DNA of 64,000 bases from Rhodanobacter sp. 7MK24 (lineage in GTDB: Bacteria > Pseudomonadota > Gammaproteobacteria > Xanthomonadales > Rhodanobacteraceae). Positions 44,504 through 54,093 of the stretch are shown here, one piece after another (position 1 is the first letter of the stretch; each line of letters opens with the position of its first letter). The translations under genes and the position numbers were made by a program. The notes under the pieces are model-generated. The model did no database searches. It was given only the letters and a program-made list of their open reading frames with translations, and had not been told where the DNA came from. Where the stretch lies: positions 224,842-288,841 of the forward strand of contig NZ_JACYXL010000008.1 of NCBI RefSeq assembly GCF_014842995.1, given 5' to 3'.

Positions 44504-46909
44504 ATGCATACATCCAGCACACGTCCAGCCAGCCGCACTTCGCCGGCCCTGCATCATCGTTCCGCTGCCTTGCTGGTCGCCCTGGCGATCAGCGTGCCGG
44601 CTAGCGGGGCAGGGCATGCCCGCGCCGGCAATGCACCGCCATCCGCGGTGCAGTCCGTCGACGAAGCCAATCCGCTGGTCGGTACCGCGCCGCTCGACCG
44701 GCAGGAGCTGATCGGCAACGCGCCACCGCCGGGCGAGCCGCTGTATTCGGGCATGACCTCGCCGGGCGCGAGCCTGCCGCAAAGCGCGACCGAGGCGACG
44801 CCGGTCAACCTCAATGTCGACCTCAGCTATCCCGCGGGCGTCGGCATGTCGTACTACTACCCCAGACCGACGATGATCGGGTTCACCGGCGGCGGCTCGA
44901 CCTATGGCGGCCAGGCATCGCCGATGATCATGCCGGTCGTGGGCGACTGGACCGTGCCGCCCGACTACGCGCAGTCGTATTACGACAAGGCGAGCGAAAA
45001 GGCGTCCCCGGGCTACTACACGGTGGACCTGGCCACCTTCCATACCAAGGTCGAGCTCACGGCGACGCAGCGCACCAGCCTGATGCGTTTCACGTTTCCG
45101 GCGAGCCATCGTTCGAACGTCATCATCAACCTGCGCCGCCCCGGCGGCGATGTGGAAGTGGTCGACGACCACACCATCCGCGGCGTCGCCGCGGGCGGTC
45201 GCCCGGAACGCGACTCGGATGGCTCCTGGTTCGTCGCCGAGTTCTCGCGCCCGTTCGCCGGATTCGGCACCTTCCGCGCAGACCGCGACCACGACGGCTA
45301 TGGCATCGGCGATGCCGACGTGCAACAGGGCCGGCATACGGTTTCCGGCAGTTACGCCGGGGCTTACGTCACTTTCGACACCAAGGCCGGCGAACAGGTG
45401 CTGGTGAAGATCGCCCACGGCCACAGTGCCGATGAGGCCGAACAGCGGCTGCACGACGAAGAACCGGACTGGGATTTCGAGCGCGTGCATGCCAAGGCAC
45501 GCGAAGCGTGGGCGCAAATACTCGACCGTGTCGAAGTCACCGGCGGCACGCCGAAGCAGCGCATGCTGTTCTACTCGACGCTGTACCACTCCTTCGCCAG
45601 TCCGCGGCTGCTGGCGCGCAAGGGCGAGCACTTCACCGGAGCGGACGGCAAGGTCCAGGTCGCCGGCTACGACCGCTACGGCCCGGTGCCGTTCTGGGAT
45701 ACCGGCCGCAACCAGATCGTGCTGCTGATGCTGCTGGAACCGAAGGTCGTGCAGGACATCATGCATTCCGAGCTGGACCGGGCGCGCGAACGCGGCTACA
45801 TGGACACCTCGTTCCACGGCGACCATGCCGTGTTCCTGTACGACGGCGCCTGGCAGCGCGGCATTCCGTACGACTATGCCGCCGCCTATGACTATCTGCG
45901 CAAGAACGCGACCGACCCCAAGGGGCCGCGCGGCTATCTCGCCGAATACATGAAGAACGGCTGGATCTCCGACATCGTCCCGCCGGGCAACCCAAGCCCG
46001 CCGTATGCCGGCGGCAAGGCGGGTGCGGCCACCACGCTGGAATACGCCTGGGACGACCATGCGCTGGCCGATATGGCAAGCCGCCTCGGCAAGACCGACG
46101 ACGCGCAAATGTTCGAGCGCCGCGCCGCGAATTACCGCAACGTGTTCGATCCGTCGGTCGGCTTCATGCGCGGCAGGACCGCGGACGGCCAGTGGATCTC
46201 GCCGTTCGACCCGGGCGAGCCCTACTACAACTTCATGATGAAGGAGGCCTCGGGCTGGTCCACGCTATGGCTGGTGCCACACGACGTGCAGGGCTTGATG
46301 GACCTGCTCGGCGGCCGCGACGCGTTCAACGCCAAGCTCGACGCGTTCTTCTCCACGCCGTACACGGCCAAAGGCATCTGCCGCGATTGCACCGGCCTGA
46401 TCGGGCAATACGTGCAGGGCAACCAGCCTGACCAGCAGGCGGCCTATCTCTACGCCTGGAGCGGCCAGCCCTGGAAGACGCAGGCGCTGGCGCGCCGCAT
46501 CCTCACCGAGATGTACGGCAGCGACGCCAGCGGCTATGCCTTCCCCGGCATGGACGACCAGGGTTCGACTTCGTCCTGGTACGTGCTCAGTGCGATGGGC
46601 TTCTATCCGGTGGACCCGTCCACTCCGGATTACATCCTGGGCAGCCCGATCTTCGACCAGATGCGCTTGCACATGGGCAACGGCAAGGTGCTCGAGATCG
46701 ATGCACTCAACAATTCGGCGCGTAACATGTACATCCAGTCGGCGACGCTCAACGGCAAGCCGTGGAACAAGCCATGGTTCAGCCAGGCCGACATCGCGGA
46801 AGGTGCCAAGCTGGTGCTGACCATGGGGCCGGAGCCGAACAAGTCCTGGGGAGCCGATCCGGATGATGCGCCTCCATCGATGACGCCGCGCAATGCCAAA
46901 TTGAAGTAA
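44504..46909 (+). CDS. GH92-family alpha-mannosidase 2, divergent active-site motif
   Basis: This 801-aa exported GH92 starts at ATG 44504 (GGGGGA upstream) with a signal peptide (RSAALLVALAISVPASG). It keeps the two-domain plan, the acid-Glu region (MKEASGWSTLWLVPHDV) and the Asp pair (GMDDQGSTSSWYVLSAMG). The conserved GNEPSHH block of its two paralogues reads GNQPDQQ here (near 639). The N-terminal domain is also unusual: NPLVGTAPLDRQELIGNAPPPG replaces the usual GTGG-GHT-PG block. A different linkage or substrate, or altered activity, is likely. It lies 149 bp after TBDR1. Confidence 0.88.
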   Translation: MHTSSTRPASRTSPALHHRSAALLVALAISVPASGAGHARAGNAPPSAVQSVDEANPLVGTAPLDRQELIGNAPPPGEPLYSGMTSPGASLPQSATEATPVNLNVDLSYPAGVGMSYYYPRPTMIGFTGGGSTYGGQASPMIMPVVGDWTVPPDYAQSYYDKASEKASPGYYTVDLATFHTKVELTATQRTSLMRFTFPASHRSNVIINLRRPGGDVEVVDDHTIRGVAAGGRPERDSDGSWFVAEFSRPFAGFGTFRADRDHDGYGIGDADVQQGRHTVSGSYAGAYVTFDTKAGEQVLVKIAHGHSADEAEQRLHDEEPDWDFERVHAKAREAWAQILDRVEVTGGTPKQRMLFYSTLYHSFASPRLLARKGEHFTGADGKVQVAGYDRYGPVPFWDTGRNQIVLLMLLEPKVVQDIMHSELDRARERGYMDTSFHGDHAVFLYDGAWQRGIPYDYAAAYDYLRKNATDPKGPRGYLAEYMKNGWISDIVPPGNPSPPYAGGKAGAATTLEYAWDDHALADMASRLGKTDDAQMFERRAANYRNVFDPSVGFMRGRTADGQWISPFDPGEPYYNFMMKEASGWSTLWLVPHDVQGLMDLLGGRDAFNAKLDAFFSTPYTAKGICRDCTGLIGQYVQGNQPDQQAAYLYAWSGQPWKTQALARRILTEMYGSDASGYAFPGMDDQGSTSSWYVLSAMGFYPVDPSTPDYILGSPIFDQMRLHMGNGKVLEIDALNNSARNMYIQSATLNGKPWNKPWFSQADIAEGAKLVLTMGPEPNKSWGADPDDAPPSMTPRNAKLK

Positions 46910-46939
46910 CCGACATTCCCGTACCTGTGATCCCAGAAG

Positions 46940-48361
46940 ATGCCCAGTCCATTGCAACAACCATCGTTCGAAGCACTTTCTCGCAAACCCATGCCAAGTA
47001 AATTCTGCCGGCGGATCGTCCTGCTGCTTGCCTCTGCCTGCGCCAGCCTCGCCGTGCATGCCGCGACACCGACGGGCTCGTCGCCGGCCTCCACGACTGC
47101 GCCCACCGAAGCGCAGCGCATGCAATGGTTCGCAGATGCGAAGTTCGGCATCTTCATCCACTACGGCATCTACGCGGTGGACGGCATCGACGAGTCGTGG
47201 TCGTTCTTCGACGGCTATGTCAGCTACGACCACTACATGCAGCAACTCAAGGGCTTCACTGCGGCGAACTACCATCCGCAGGGTTGGGCCGACCTGATCC
47301 GCGAAAGCGGCGCGCGCTATGCGGTGCTCACCGCCAAGCACCACGATGGCGTGGCGCTGTGGGATACCGCACAGGGCCTCAACGTGGTGAAAGACACGCC
47401 GGCCCGGCGCGACCTGGTGGGGCCGTTCGTGCAGGCCTTGCGCAAGGACGGCGTCAAGGTAGGCCTGTATTTCTCGCTGATCGACTGGTCGTATCCGGAC
47501 TATCCGGGCTTCACCAAGACCGAGTCGCGCTACGACGCCAAGGCCGATCCCGCGCGGTGGAACCGTTTCGTGCAGTACTACCAGGGCCAGTTAAAGGATC
47601 TGTCGCAGCGCTACAACCCCGACCTGTACTGGTTCGACGGCGACTGGGAGCACAGCGCCGAGGAGTGGCACGCCAAGGAGGTGCGCGGGATGCTGCTGGC
47701 GCGCAACCCCATGGCCATCATCAACTCGCGCCTCGCCGGTTATGGCGACTACGCCACGCCCGAGCAGGGCGTGCCGATCACGCCGCCGCCCCAGAAATAC
47801 TGGGAGCTGTGCATGACCATGAACAACTCCTGGGGCTGGCAGCCGAACGACGACCACTTCAAGAGTGCCAACCAGCTGATCCGGATACTTGCGGACACCA
47901 TCGGCATGGGTGGCAACCTGCTGCTGGACATCGGTCCGCGCCCCGACGGCACGATTCCGCAGCAGGAAGTCGACACGCTGAAGGAAATCGGTCGCTGGAC
48001 GCACAAGAACGCCGAGGCGATCTACGGCACCCAGGCCGGCATCCCCAAGGACTACTACGCAGGCTCCAGTACCTTGTCCAAGGACGGCAGCACGCTGTAC
48101 CTGTTCGTGGATGGACGTCCAAACGGACCGGTGCTGGTGAAGGGCCTGATGAACCGCGTGCTGCACGCACGCGTGGTCGGCAACGGCACCACGCTCGACA
48201 CGCAGGTGGTGGGCAAGGCTTATTGGAGCAAAGTCCCGGGCTTGCTCTACGTCGACCTGCCGGCGGACACGCTGGACCCCGAGGTTACCGTGCTGGCACT
48301 CACGCTGGACGGCCCGGTGAAGCTGTTCCATGACGAAGTGAAGCCGATCGAGAGCAATTGA
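46940..48361 (+). CDS. GH29 alpha-L-fucosidase, exported
   Basis: This is a 473-aa retaining fucosidase. AKFGIFIHYGIYAVDG and ESGARYAVLTAKHHDGVALWDT are GH29 signatures. LYWFDGDWEHSAEEWH holds the nucleophile Asp, and NLLLDIGPRPDGTI is a conserved late block. The signal peptide is IVLLLASACASLAVHA. The start may be 46940 or the ATG at 46991 (MPSKFCRR), which gives a more compact signal sequence; neither has a strong ribosome site. It follows GH92-2 by 30 bp. It would remove core or antennary fucose; linkage is not known. Confidence 0.9.
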   Translation: MPSPLQQPSFEALSRKPMPSKFCRRIVLLLASACASLAVHAATPTGSSPASTTAPTEAQRMQWFADAKFGIFIHYGIYAVDGIDESWSFFDGYVSYDHYMQQLKGFTAANYHPQGWADLIRESGARYAVLTAKHHDGVALWDTAQGLNVVKDTPARRDLVGPFVQALRKDGVKVGLYFSLIDWSYPDYPGFTKTESRYDAKADPARWNRFVQYYQGQLKDLSQRYNPDLYWFDGDWEHSAEEWHAKEVRGMLLARNPMAIINSRLAGYGDYATPEQGVPITPPPQKYWELCMTMNNSWGWQPNDDHFKSANQLIRILADTIGMGGNLLLDIGPRPDGTIPQQEVDTLKEIGRWTHKNAEAIYGTQAGIPKDYYAGSSTLSKDGSTLYLFVDGRPNGPVLVKGLMNRVLHARVVGNGTTLDTQVVGKAYWSKVPGLLYVDLPADTLDPEVTVLALTLDGPVKLFHDEVKPIESN

Positions 48362-48456
48362 GCCACGGCATGGCGCCCAGCCTGGCCTTGCCAGGCCGGC
48401 GTTACCGGCATATTGCAATGCCGCTTGCATCGTTCATGGGTGAATGATAGCTTCAT

Positions 48457-48474
48457 ATATGGATCGATCTAAAT
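48457..48474. promoter_or_regulatory. Glycan-cluster operator site C
   Basis: ATATGGATC|GATCTAAAT is nearly identical to site A (29569). The centre is about 221 bp upstream of the second TonB receptor start, almost the same distance as site B from the first receptor. The 325-bp gap 48362-48686 holds this site and the repeat at 48573, and no gene. Confidence 0.6.
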
Positions 48475-48572
48475 AACGCCAAGGATTTCAGGCTTGCAAA
48501 CTGGCGCAGGAAGTTCCGCGCAAATTTGTCAGCCTACGCAGACAAGATTGTAGATCGGCCCGATTGGAATTT

Positions 48573-48591
48573 GACTCGATCCAATCGAGTC
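48573..48591. promoter_or_regulatory. Inverted repeat in the TonB receptor 2 leader
   Basis: Perfect 8-bp arms GACTCGAT / ATCGAGTC with a CCA centre lie 96 bp upstream of the receptor start. It could be a second regulator site or a leader hairpin; the sequence does not decide. Confidence 0.4.
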
Positions 48592-48686
48592 GGTGGCAAA
48601 AGAAACCAGCAGGACTAGGCGAGTCTGGGGTGTTCTCGCCAGGTCGTGCGACAACGGCAAACAACATTTTTGAGGGAGGGGTTCCC

Positions 48687-51600
48687 ATGCGTCACGCCAT
48701 CGCTTTGCGTCGCACCACACTCGTGAGTGCGCTTTCCATCGCGCTGCTGTCGCCGCTCGCCGTCCAGGCGCAGACGGCTACGGCTGCCGATGCCCAGTCC
48801 AGTTCGTCGCAGACGAGCTCGTCCAGCGGGCAGCCTGACCAGAACAAGGCCAAGCAGCTGCAGACGGTCACCGTCACCGGCTCGATGATCCCGCGCGTGG
48901 AAGTCGAAGGTCCCGCGCCTGTGGTTTCCATCAGCGGCACGCAGATCAAACAGCAGGGCTTCACCACGCTGTGGGAATTCCTGGATTCGCTGCCGCAGAT
49001 GGGCCAGCAGCCGCAGGATCCGGCCAGTTGGGGAGCCACCGCGGTGAATGCGCGCCCGGTGAATCTGCGCAACCTGGGTCCGGGCTTCAGCCTGCTGCTG
49101 ATTAACGGCGTTCGCGTGGTGGATTACGCGCAGCCGCTGTACGGGCAGAGCAACTTCCAGAACTACGCAAACCTGCCTAGCGGCATGATCGACCATGTCG
49201 AGATCCTGGCCTCCGGTGCCTCGTCGATCTACGGTTCGGATGCGGTGGCGGGCGTGGTCAACGTGATCCTGAAGAAGAACTACCAGGGTGACGACCTGCA
49301 GGTCACCGGTGGCGGCGCCACCCGTGGCGGCCGTTCCTATGGCGACATCAATTTCTTCGGTGGCAAGTCCGGCGAAAACTGGCACATTCTCTACAACGTG
49401 GAGAAGTCCAACCGCACGGCCTTGTGGGGCAGCGATCGTCCGTACCAGGATTCGGTGTCCGATGCAGGCTATGGTTCCTGGAACGCGGCCGACCGCATGT
49501 TCGGCTACCAGTACGCTCCGGCCGGCGCCATCGCTCTCTCCGCGACGAACGGCAATGGCCAGTTCATCACGCCGCCGGCGGGCACCTGTGGCAAGTTCAG
49601 CAACTCGCAGTTGAGCGAATCGCACAGCGTCACCACCAGCGGCACCCAGATCACCGGGACGACCGACAACGGCTCCTTCTGCTCGCAGCCCAACCTGTTC
49701 CAGAACTGGGTGCTGACGCCGGGCAGCCGCACCAACAACGGTTACCTGGCTGGCGAATACGATTTCAGCAATGGCCTGCAACTCTACGGCTCGGCGGCCC
49801 TGTACGACTCGGTGGGTATCTCCCAGACCCAGTTGCCCTTCTTTGGCTACGGCAGCCCGTTCTATGACTCGACCACGGGGCAGACCATCAACGCGCTCGA
49901 CCGCCAGTTGACCGCGCAGGAAATCGGCACGTCCGCCAATACCCATGACCGCGAGCAGAACTGGAACATCACGGCCGGCCTGCGCGGCACCATGTTCGAC
50001 GGCAACTTCAACTGGGACTTCAGCCTCAATAGCCAGAAGTACATCGTGCGCGAGGACTTTACGGGCATGGACCAGGCGGCCATGAACAACTTCTTCCTCG
50101 GCCAGCAAACGGGAACCACCGCCGGTGGGCTGCCCATCTATGCCGTCAACTGGCAGCGCTTCTGGAACCCCATCACGCCGCAGCAATACAGCCAGTTCGC
50201 GGTCAATGGCGAGAACACGGCGGAGTCGTCGCTGAACCAGGCGCAGTTCCGCGTCAACGGTGACCTGTTCAAGTTACCGTGGGTGGACGAGTCGGTGGGT
50301 TGGGCAGCCGTGCTGGAAGCTGCGGACAACGATTTCCTGCTGTCGCCGGATCCGCGCGAGGCCAACGGCGCGACCTTCGTGGATCCCTTCTATAACGACA
50401 ACTTTGGCGGCGGCAGCCGCCAGCGCCTTTCGCTGGGCACCGAGTTCCGCGTGCCGGTGCTGGACTCGGTGACCTGGACCATCTCCGGCCGCCTCGACAA
50501 GTACCACGACGCCAGCAGCGCCGACATTGCCCGCACCTGGGGCACCGGCCTCGAATGGCGACCGCTCGACAGCCTGCTGATCCGCGGCAGCTACGGCACC
50601 AATTTCAAGGCGCCGGACATGGAGGCGATCTACCAGGGCGGCTCCGTCGTACCGCAAGGCATTTACGAGGATTACCTGAGTTGCATCAACGCCATCAAGG
50701 CGGGCAACACCTCGAGCACCTGGTGCAACGGCAGTATTCAACGTCCCCAGTCGCAGTGGTACGAGGCGACAACGGTCGGCGGCCCGGGCCTGGTGCCGCA
50801 GACTGGCCACTCCTGGACCTATGGTTTCGTGTGGCAGGTTCCGGGCGTGCAGGGCTTGTCGGTGTCTGCCGACTACTGGCACATGGGTGTGAGCAACGCC
50901 ATCGAGTACATCAGCCAGGGCACCGTGCTCCAGGACGAGGCTGGCTGCCTTACCGGCTATCAGCCGGACGGCTCAACGGGTCTGACACCGTACACCGCGC
51001 ACGTACAGGGATCGGCGTATTGCCAGATGGTGATAGCGGATGTGCAGCGCAATGCGGCAGGCCAAATCACTTCAGTGCAATCCGGCCCGATCAACGAGGC
51101 CTCGCTGTACGTGAGCGGTGTCGATGCCACGCTGGAGTACAAGCTGAATACCGAGGACTACGGCAATTTCACCACCAGCGTCAACTACACCGACAACCTC
51201 TCGTACAAGCAGCGCGTGCTGTCTTCCGACCCGTTGCTGAACACCCGTTACCAGAATGTGGCGAGCAGGGTCACCTGGATCGGCACCTGGCAGAAGGGCG
51301 ACTGGAACGCGTCGCTCTCCGGCGTGCGCGATGGCCGCATGCGCGCGCCAGGCTACGGTAACTGCAACACGCTGCCCAATGGCATCCAGCCGAGCCCGGT
51401 GGCTGTCGTCAGCCCCGACGGGACGACGGTCGATACCGGCGTCTGCCAGATCGGCGGGGTAACCGTCAACGACACCGTCTACTACGGCCACGTGCCGGCG
51501 TGGATCACCTGGAGCGGTTCGCTTGGCTGGCAGATCAACCCGGAGACCAAGCTGAGCTTCACCGTGTCCAACATCTTCAACAAGGTCTCTTCGATCCCGT

Positions 51601-51698
51601 ACTACGCCGGCGGCTTCGAATTCGTCACGACCGGACAGACCGGCAGCGAGTACGACGGTCGTGAGTTGTTCCTGACCTTTGACTACAAGCTCAACTGA
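48687..51698 (+). CDS. TonB-dependent receptor 2
   Basis: This 1003-aa outer-membrane receptor starts at ATG 48687 with a strong GAGGGAGGGG ribosome site. It has a signal peptide (TTLVSALSIALLSPLAVQAQ), a Ser/Gln-rich linker, a TonB box at LQTVTVTGS and a plug (GFTTLWEFLDSLPQMG; NLRNLGPGFSLLLINGVRV; SSIYGSDAVAGVVNVILKKNY). The plug type differs from TBDR1 and resembles receptors with LNG/INGRR-like motifs used for smaller ligands. The C-terminal strand ends ELFLTFDYKLN. It is transcribed alone, ending at a strong terminator. Confidence 0.92.
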   Translation: MRHAIALRRTTLVSALSIALLSPLAVQAQTATAADAQSSSSQTSSSSGQPDQNKAKQLQTVTVTGSMIPRVEVEGPAPVVSISGTQIKQQGFTTLWEFLDSLPQMGQQPQDPASWGATAVNARPVNLRNLGPGFSLLLINGVRVVDYAQPLYGQSNFQNYANLPSGMIDHVEILASGASSIYGSDAVAGVVNVILKKNYQGDDLQVTGGGATRGGRSYGDINFFGGKSGENWHILYNVEKSNRTALWGSDRPYQDSVSDAGYGSWNAADRMFGYQYAPAGAIALSATNGNGQFITPPAGTCGKFSNSQLSESHSVTTSGTQITGTTDNGSFCSQPNLFQNWVLTPGSRTNNGYLAGEYDFSNGLQLYGSAALYDSVGISQTQLPFFGYGSPFYDSTTGQTINALDRQLTAQEIGTSANTHDREQNWNITAGLRGTMFDGNFNWDFSLNSQKYIVREDFTGMDQAAMNNFFLGQQTGTTAGGLPIYAVNWQRFWNPITPQQYSQFAVNGENTAESSLNQAQFRVNGDLFKLPWVDESVGWAAVLEAADNDFLLSPDPREANGATFVDPFYNDNFGGGSRQRLSLGTEFRVPVLDSVTWTISGRLDKYHDASSADIARTWGTGLEWRPLDSLLIRGSYGTNFKAPDMEAIYQGGSVVPQGIYEDYLSCINAIKAGNTSSTWCNGSIQRPQSQWYEATTVGGPGLVPQTGHSWTYGFVWQVPGVQGLSVSADYWHMGVSNAIEYISQGTVLQDEAGCLTGYQPDGSTGLTPYTAHVQGSAYCQMVIADVQRNAAGQITSVQSGPINEASLYVSGVDATLEYKLNTEDYGNFTTSVNYTDNLSYKQRVLSSDPLLNTRYQNVASRVTWIGTWQKGDWNASLSGVRDGRMRAPGYGNCNTLPNGIQPSPVAVVSPDGTTVDTGVCQIGGVTVNDTVYYGHVPAWITWSGSLGWQINPETKLSFTVSNIFNKVSSIPYYAGGFEFVTTGQTGSEYDGRELFLTFDYKLN

Positions 51699-51724
51699 TC
51701 CCTCTCAGGTTGGGCTTTCCCCGA

Positions 51725-51753
51725 CGCCCCGGTTTCGACCGGGGCGTTTTTTT
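51725..51753 (+). terminator. Rho-independent terminator of TonB receptor 2
   Basis: An 8-bp stem CGCCCCGG/CCGGGGCG, loop TTTCGA, is followed by seven T. It lies 27 bp after the stop and is a textbook intrinsic terminator. Confidence 0.92.
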
Positions 51754-51813
51754 ACATGACGGGAGGGACATGCCGTCCTCTGCGGCTATCGCATTGCGGC
51801 TACCCGGAAGCGC

Positions 51814-51843
51814 AAAAAAACATGCCCGCTTGCGCGGGCATGT
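51814..51843 (-). terminator. Rho-independent terminator of the lacI-MFS-frk-AGE operon
   Basis: On the minus strand a 10-bp stem ACATGCCCGC/GCGGGCATGT with a 4-nt loop is followed by a T run (A run at 51814-51820 on the plus strand). It lies 23 bp beyond the AGE stop. Confidence 0.9.
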
Positions 51844-51866
51844 GCGGAACAAAAGCGTGGCTGCTG

Positions 51867-53099
51867 TCAGCGCTCGTGCAACTGCAGTAGCTCGTAGCAC
51901 GCACCCATGGTGTGGTAGTCCACCTTGCCGGCGGGGCTCTTCTCGTCGCTGTACTTGCGGTTGTCGCGGGTGAGGATGCGGTACCACGCGCCGTATTCGT
52001 GGTCGACGAAGTGCTTCCACGAATACGCCCACAGCTTGTCGTGCCATGCGGCGTAGCTGGCGTCGCCGGTGCGCGCATGCAGCAGGGCCGCAGCGGCGAG
52101 CGATTCGGCCTGCACCCAGAAATACTTGTCGTCGTCGCACACACTGCCGTCGGGTGCGAAGCCGTAGCACAGGCCGCCATGCGTCTCGTCCCAGGCGTGC
52201 TTCACCGCGGTATCGAACAGGTGGCGTGCGACGGGCAGGATCCAGTGTTCCTCGCGGTTGCGTTCCAGCAGCAGCGGTTCGAGGATCATCAGCAGCTTGG
52301 CCCATTCGGTCTGGTGGCCGGGCTGGAAACCCCACGGACGGAACAGGTGCTTCGGGTTGTCCTTGTTGTAGTTCCAGTCGATGTGCCACTGCGTGTCGTA
52401 GTGCTCCCACACCAGGCCGTCGGCCAGCGCGGCCTGGCGGCGCGTCATGTGGTCGGCGAGCGTGAGCGCGCGGTCGAGGTAGCGCACGTCGTCGCTGGCC
52501 TGATACGCGGCGAGCATCGCCTCGCACATGTGCATGTTGGCGTTCTGGCCGCGGTAGCTGCCGAAGTTCCAGTCCGCATCGGCCTCGTCGCGGTACAGCC
52601 CGGCCTCGGCATCCCAGAAGCGGTGTTCGAGCAGATTCCACGTTTCTTCCATCCACGCGCCGGCTTCGGCGACGCCGGCTTTCAGCGCGCTGGAGTAGGC
52701 CAGCAGCACGAAGGCGACGCCGTAGGCGTGGTTGGTGCGGTCTTCCGGCACGCCGTCGCGGATCGTCCATGTGTAACCGCCGCTCTGCGCATTGCGATGC
52801 ACGTCGCGCAGGTAGCGCAGGCCGTGCCGCAAGGCGTCGTGGTACTCGGCGGCGAGTGTGGTGTCGTCGGCGAATTCGATGGCGGCCATCGCGTAGTTGA
52901 AGACGAAGCGCGTGCTGCTCACCAGGTGGCGGTGGCTGCGGTCGTAGATCGCGCCATCGTCCTTGTAATAGTGGAAGAAGCCGCCGGCCGGATCGATCGC
53001 GCGCGGGTGGTAGAACGCCATGGTGTCGGCGATGTGCCGGCGCAGGAAGGCCGGGGAATTGAAGTCGGGGAGCGGCGTGGCGGGCAGTACGTGGGTCAT
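51867..53099 (-). CDS. AGE-family sugar epimerase/isomerase (candidate mannose isomerase)
   Basis: This is a 410-aa cytoplasmic (alpha/alpha)6-barrel protein of the N-acylglucosamine 2-epimerase superfamily. Family blocks are STRFVFNYAMAAIEF, GQNANMHMCEAMLAAY, FQPGHQTEWAKLL, KYFWVQAESLAAAALL and WYRILTRDNR, including the paired catalytic His region. Such enzymes interconvert mannose/fructose, GlcNAc/ManNAc or cellobiose/Glc-Man. A fructokinase 11 bp upstream favours mannose to fructose isomerisation. It is the last gene of lacI-MFS-frk-AGE. Confidence 0.87.
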   Translation of the reverse strand: MTHVLPATPLPDFNSPAFLRRHIADTMAFYHPRAIDPAGGFFHYYKDDGAIYDRSHRHLVSSTRFVFNYAMAAIEFADDTTLAAEYHDALRHGLRYLRDVHRNAQSGGYTWTIRDGVPEDRTNHAYGVAFVLLAYSSALKAGVAEAGAWMEETWNLLEHRFWDAEAGLYRDEADADWNFGSYRGQNANMHMCEAMLAAYQASDDVRYLDRALTLADHMTRRQAALADGLVWEHYDTQWHIDWNYNKDNPKHLFRPWGFQPGHQTEWAKLLMILEPLLLERNREEHWILPVARHLFDTAVKHAWDETHGGLCYGFAPDGSVCDDDKYFWVQAESLAAAALLHARTGDASYAAWHDKLWAYSWKHFVDHEYGAWYRILTRDNRKYSDEKSPAGKVDYHTMGACYELLQLHER

Positions 53100-53110
53100 G
53101 AATGCGGGAC

Positions 53111-54085
53111 TCAGGAGTGTGTTGCCATGAAAGCGAGAACTTCGTCGGTGGTCGGCAGCGAGACGAACGAGCCCTGGCGCGTCACTGCGATCGCGGCGGC
53201 GGCGGCGGCGTGGCGCAACGTGGCGTGCAGGCGCGGCAGCGTGGCGACCAGCGTGTCGAGGTCGCGGGCGCCGATCTGCTGTTCAGCGATCTGCTGCAGC
53301 AGGCCGCCAACGAAGGCGTCGCCCGCGGCCGTGCTGTCCACCATCGGCACGCGATAGGCGGGTAGTTCGCCGTCGGCGTCGGGATGGAACCAGCGCAGCG
53401 GGTTCGGGCCATCGGTGACTACCAGCAGGCGTGCATGGCCCTGCCAGAGGCGGTCCAGCACGGCCTCTTCGCCGTCCACCGCCAGCCACTCGAATTCCTC
53501 GGCGCTGAGCTTCACCAGGTCGGCCAGTTGCAGCGCCGGCCAGACGTGTGCGCGAGCGTCCACGTCGCGCGGCCACAGCGCGGGGCGCAGGTTGAGGTCG
53601 AAGCTCACCAGCGCACCGGCGTCGCGTGCGCGGCGCATGCCTTCGCGGGTGGTTTCCGCCGCGCCGGGTTCGGTCATGCTGTTGGAGCAGATGTGGAACA
53701 CGGCGGTGCCGTCGAACGCATCCGCGCGGAAGTGCTCGGGGCGGAACAGCAGGTCGGCGGAAGGGGGGCGATAGAAGCTGAAACTGCGGTCGCCGTGCGC
53801 ATCCAGCGCCACGAAGGCCAGCGCGGTGTTCGCTTCGCCGGTGCGCGTCACGTCGCGGGTGTCCACATTGGCGTGCTTCAGGCTGTCCAGCAGCAGGTCG
53901 CCGAACAGGTCGGTGCCCAGCATGCCGGCGAAGCGCGCGGCACCGCCCAGCTTCGCCACGGCCACCGCCACGTTGGCGGGCGCGCCACCGGCAAAGGGCA
54001 CGAAGGCACGCGGGTAGCCGTGCGTGTCGCGGCCTTCGGCGTGGAAATCGATCAGCGCTTCGCCGAAGCAGAGTACGGAACGCAT
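53111..54085 (-). CDS. PfkB-family fructokinase
   Basis: This 324-aa ribokinase-fold sugar kinase is predicted to make fructose-6-phosphate. The N-terminal sugar motif is GEALIDFH with GGAPANVAVAVAKLGG, and FGDLLLDSLK and FYRPPSADLLF are fructokinase-like. The catalytic DSTAAGDAFVGGLLQQ block is the PfkB C-terminal signature (anion hole and base Asp). It starts 9 bp after the MFS stop. With the neighbouring AGE enzyme it would route mannose into glycolysis. Confidence 0.92.
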   Translation of the reverse strand: MRSVLCFGEALIDFHAEGRDTHGYPRAFVPFAGGAPANVAVAVAKLGGAARFAGMLGTDLFGDLLLDSLKHANVDTRDVTRTGEANTALAFVALDAHGDRSFSFYRPPSADLLFRPEHFRADAFDGTAVFHICSNSMTEPGAAETTREGMRRARDAGALVSFDLNLRPALWPRDVDARAHVWPALQLADLVKLSAEEFEWLAVDGEEAVLDRLWQGHARLLVVTDGPNPLRWFHPDADGELPAYRVPMVDSTAAGDAFVGGLLQQIAEQQIGARDLDTLVATLPRLHATLRHAAAAAAIAVTRQGSFVSLPTTDEVLAFMATHS

Positions 54086-54093
54086 TGCGAGAA

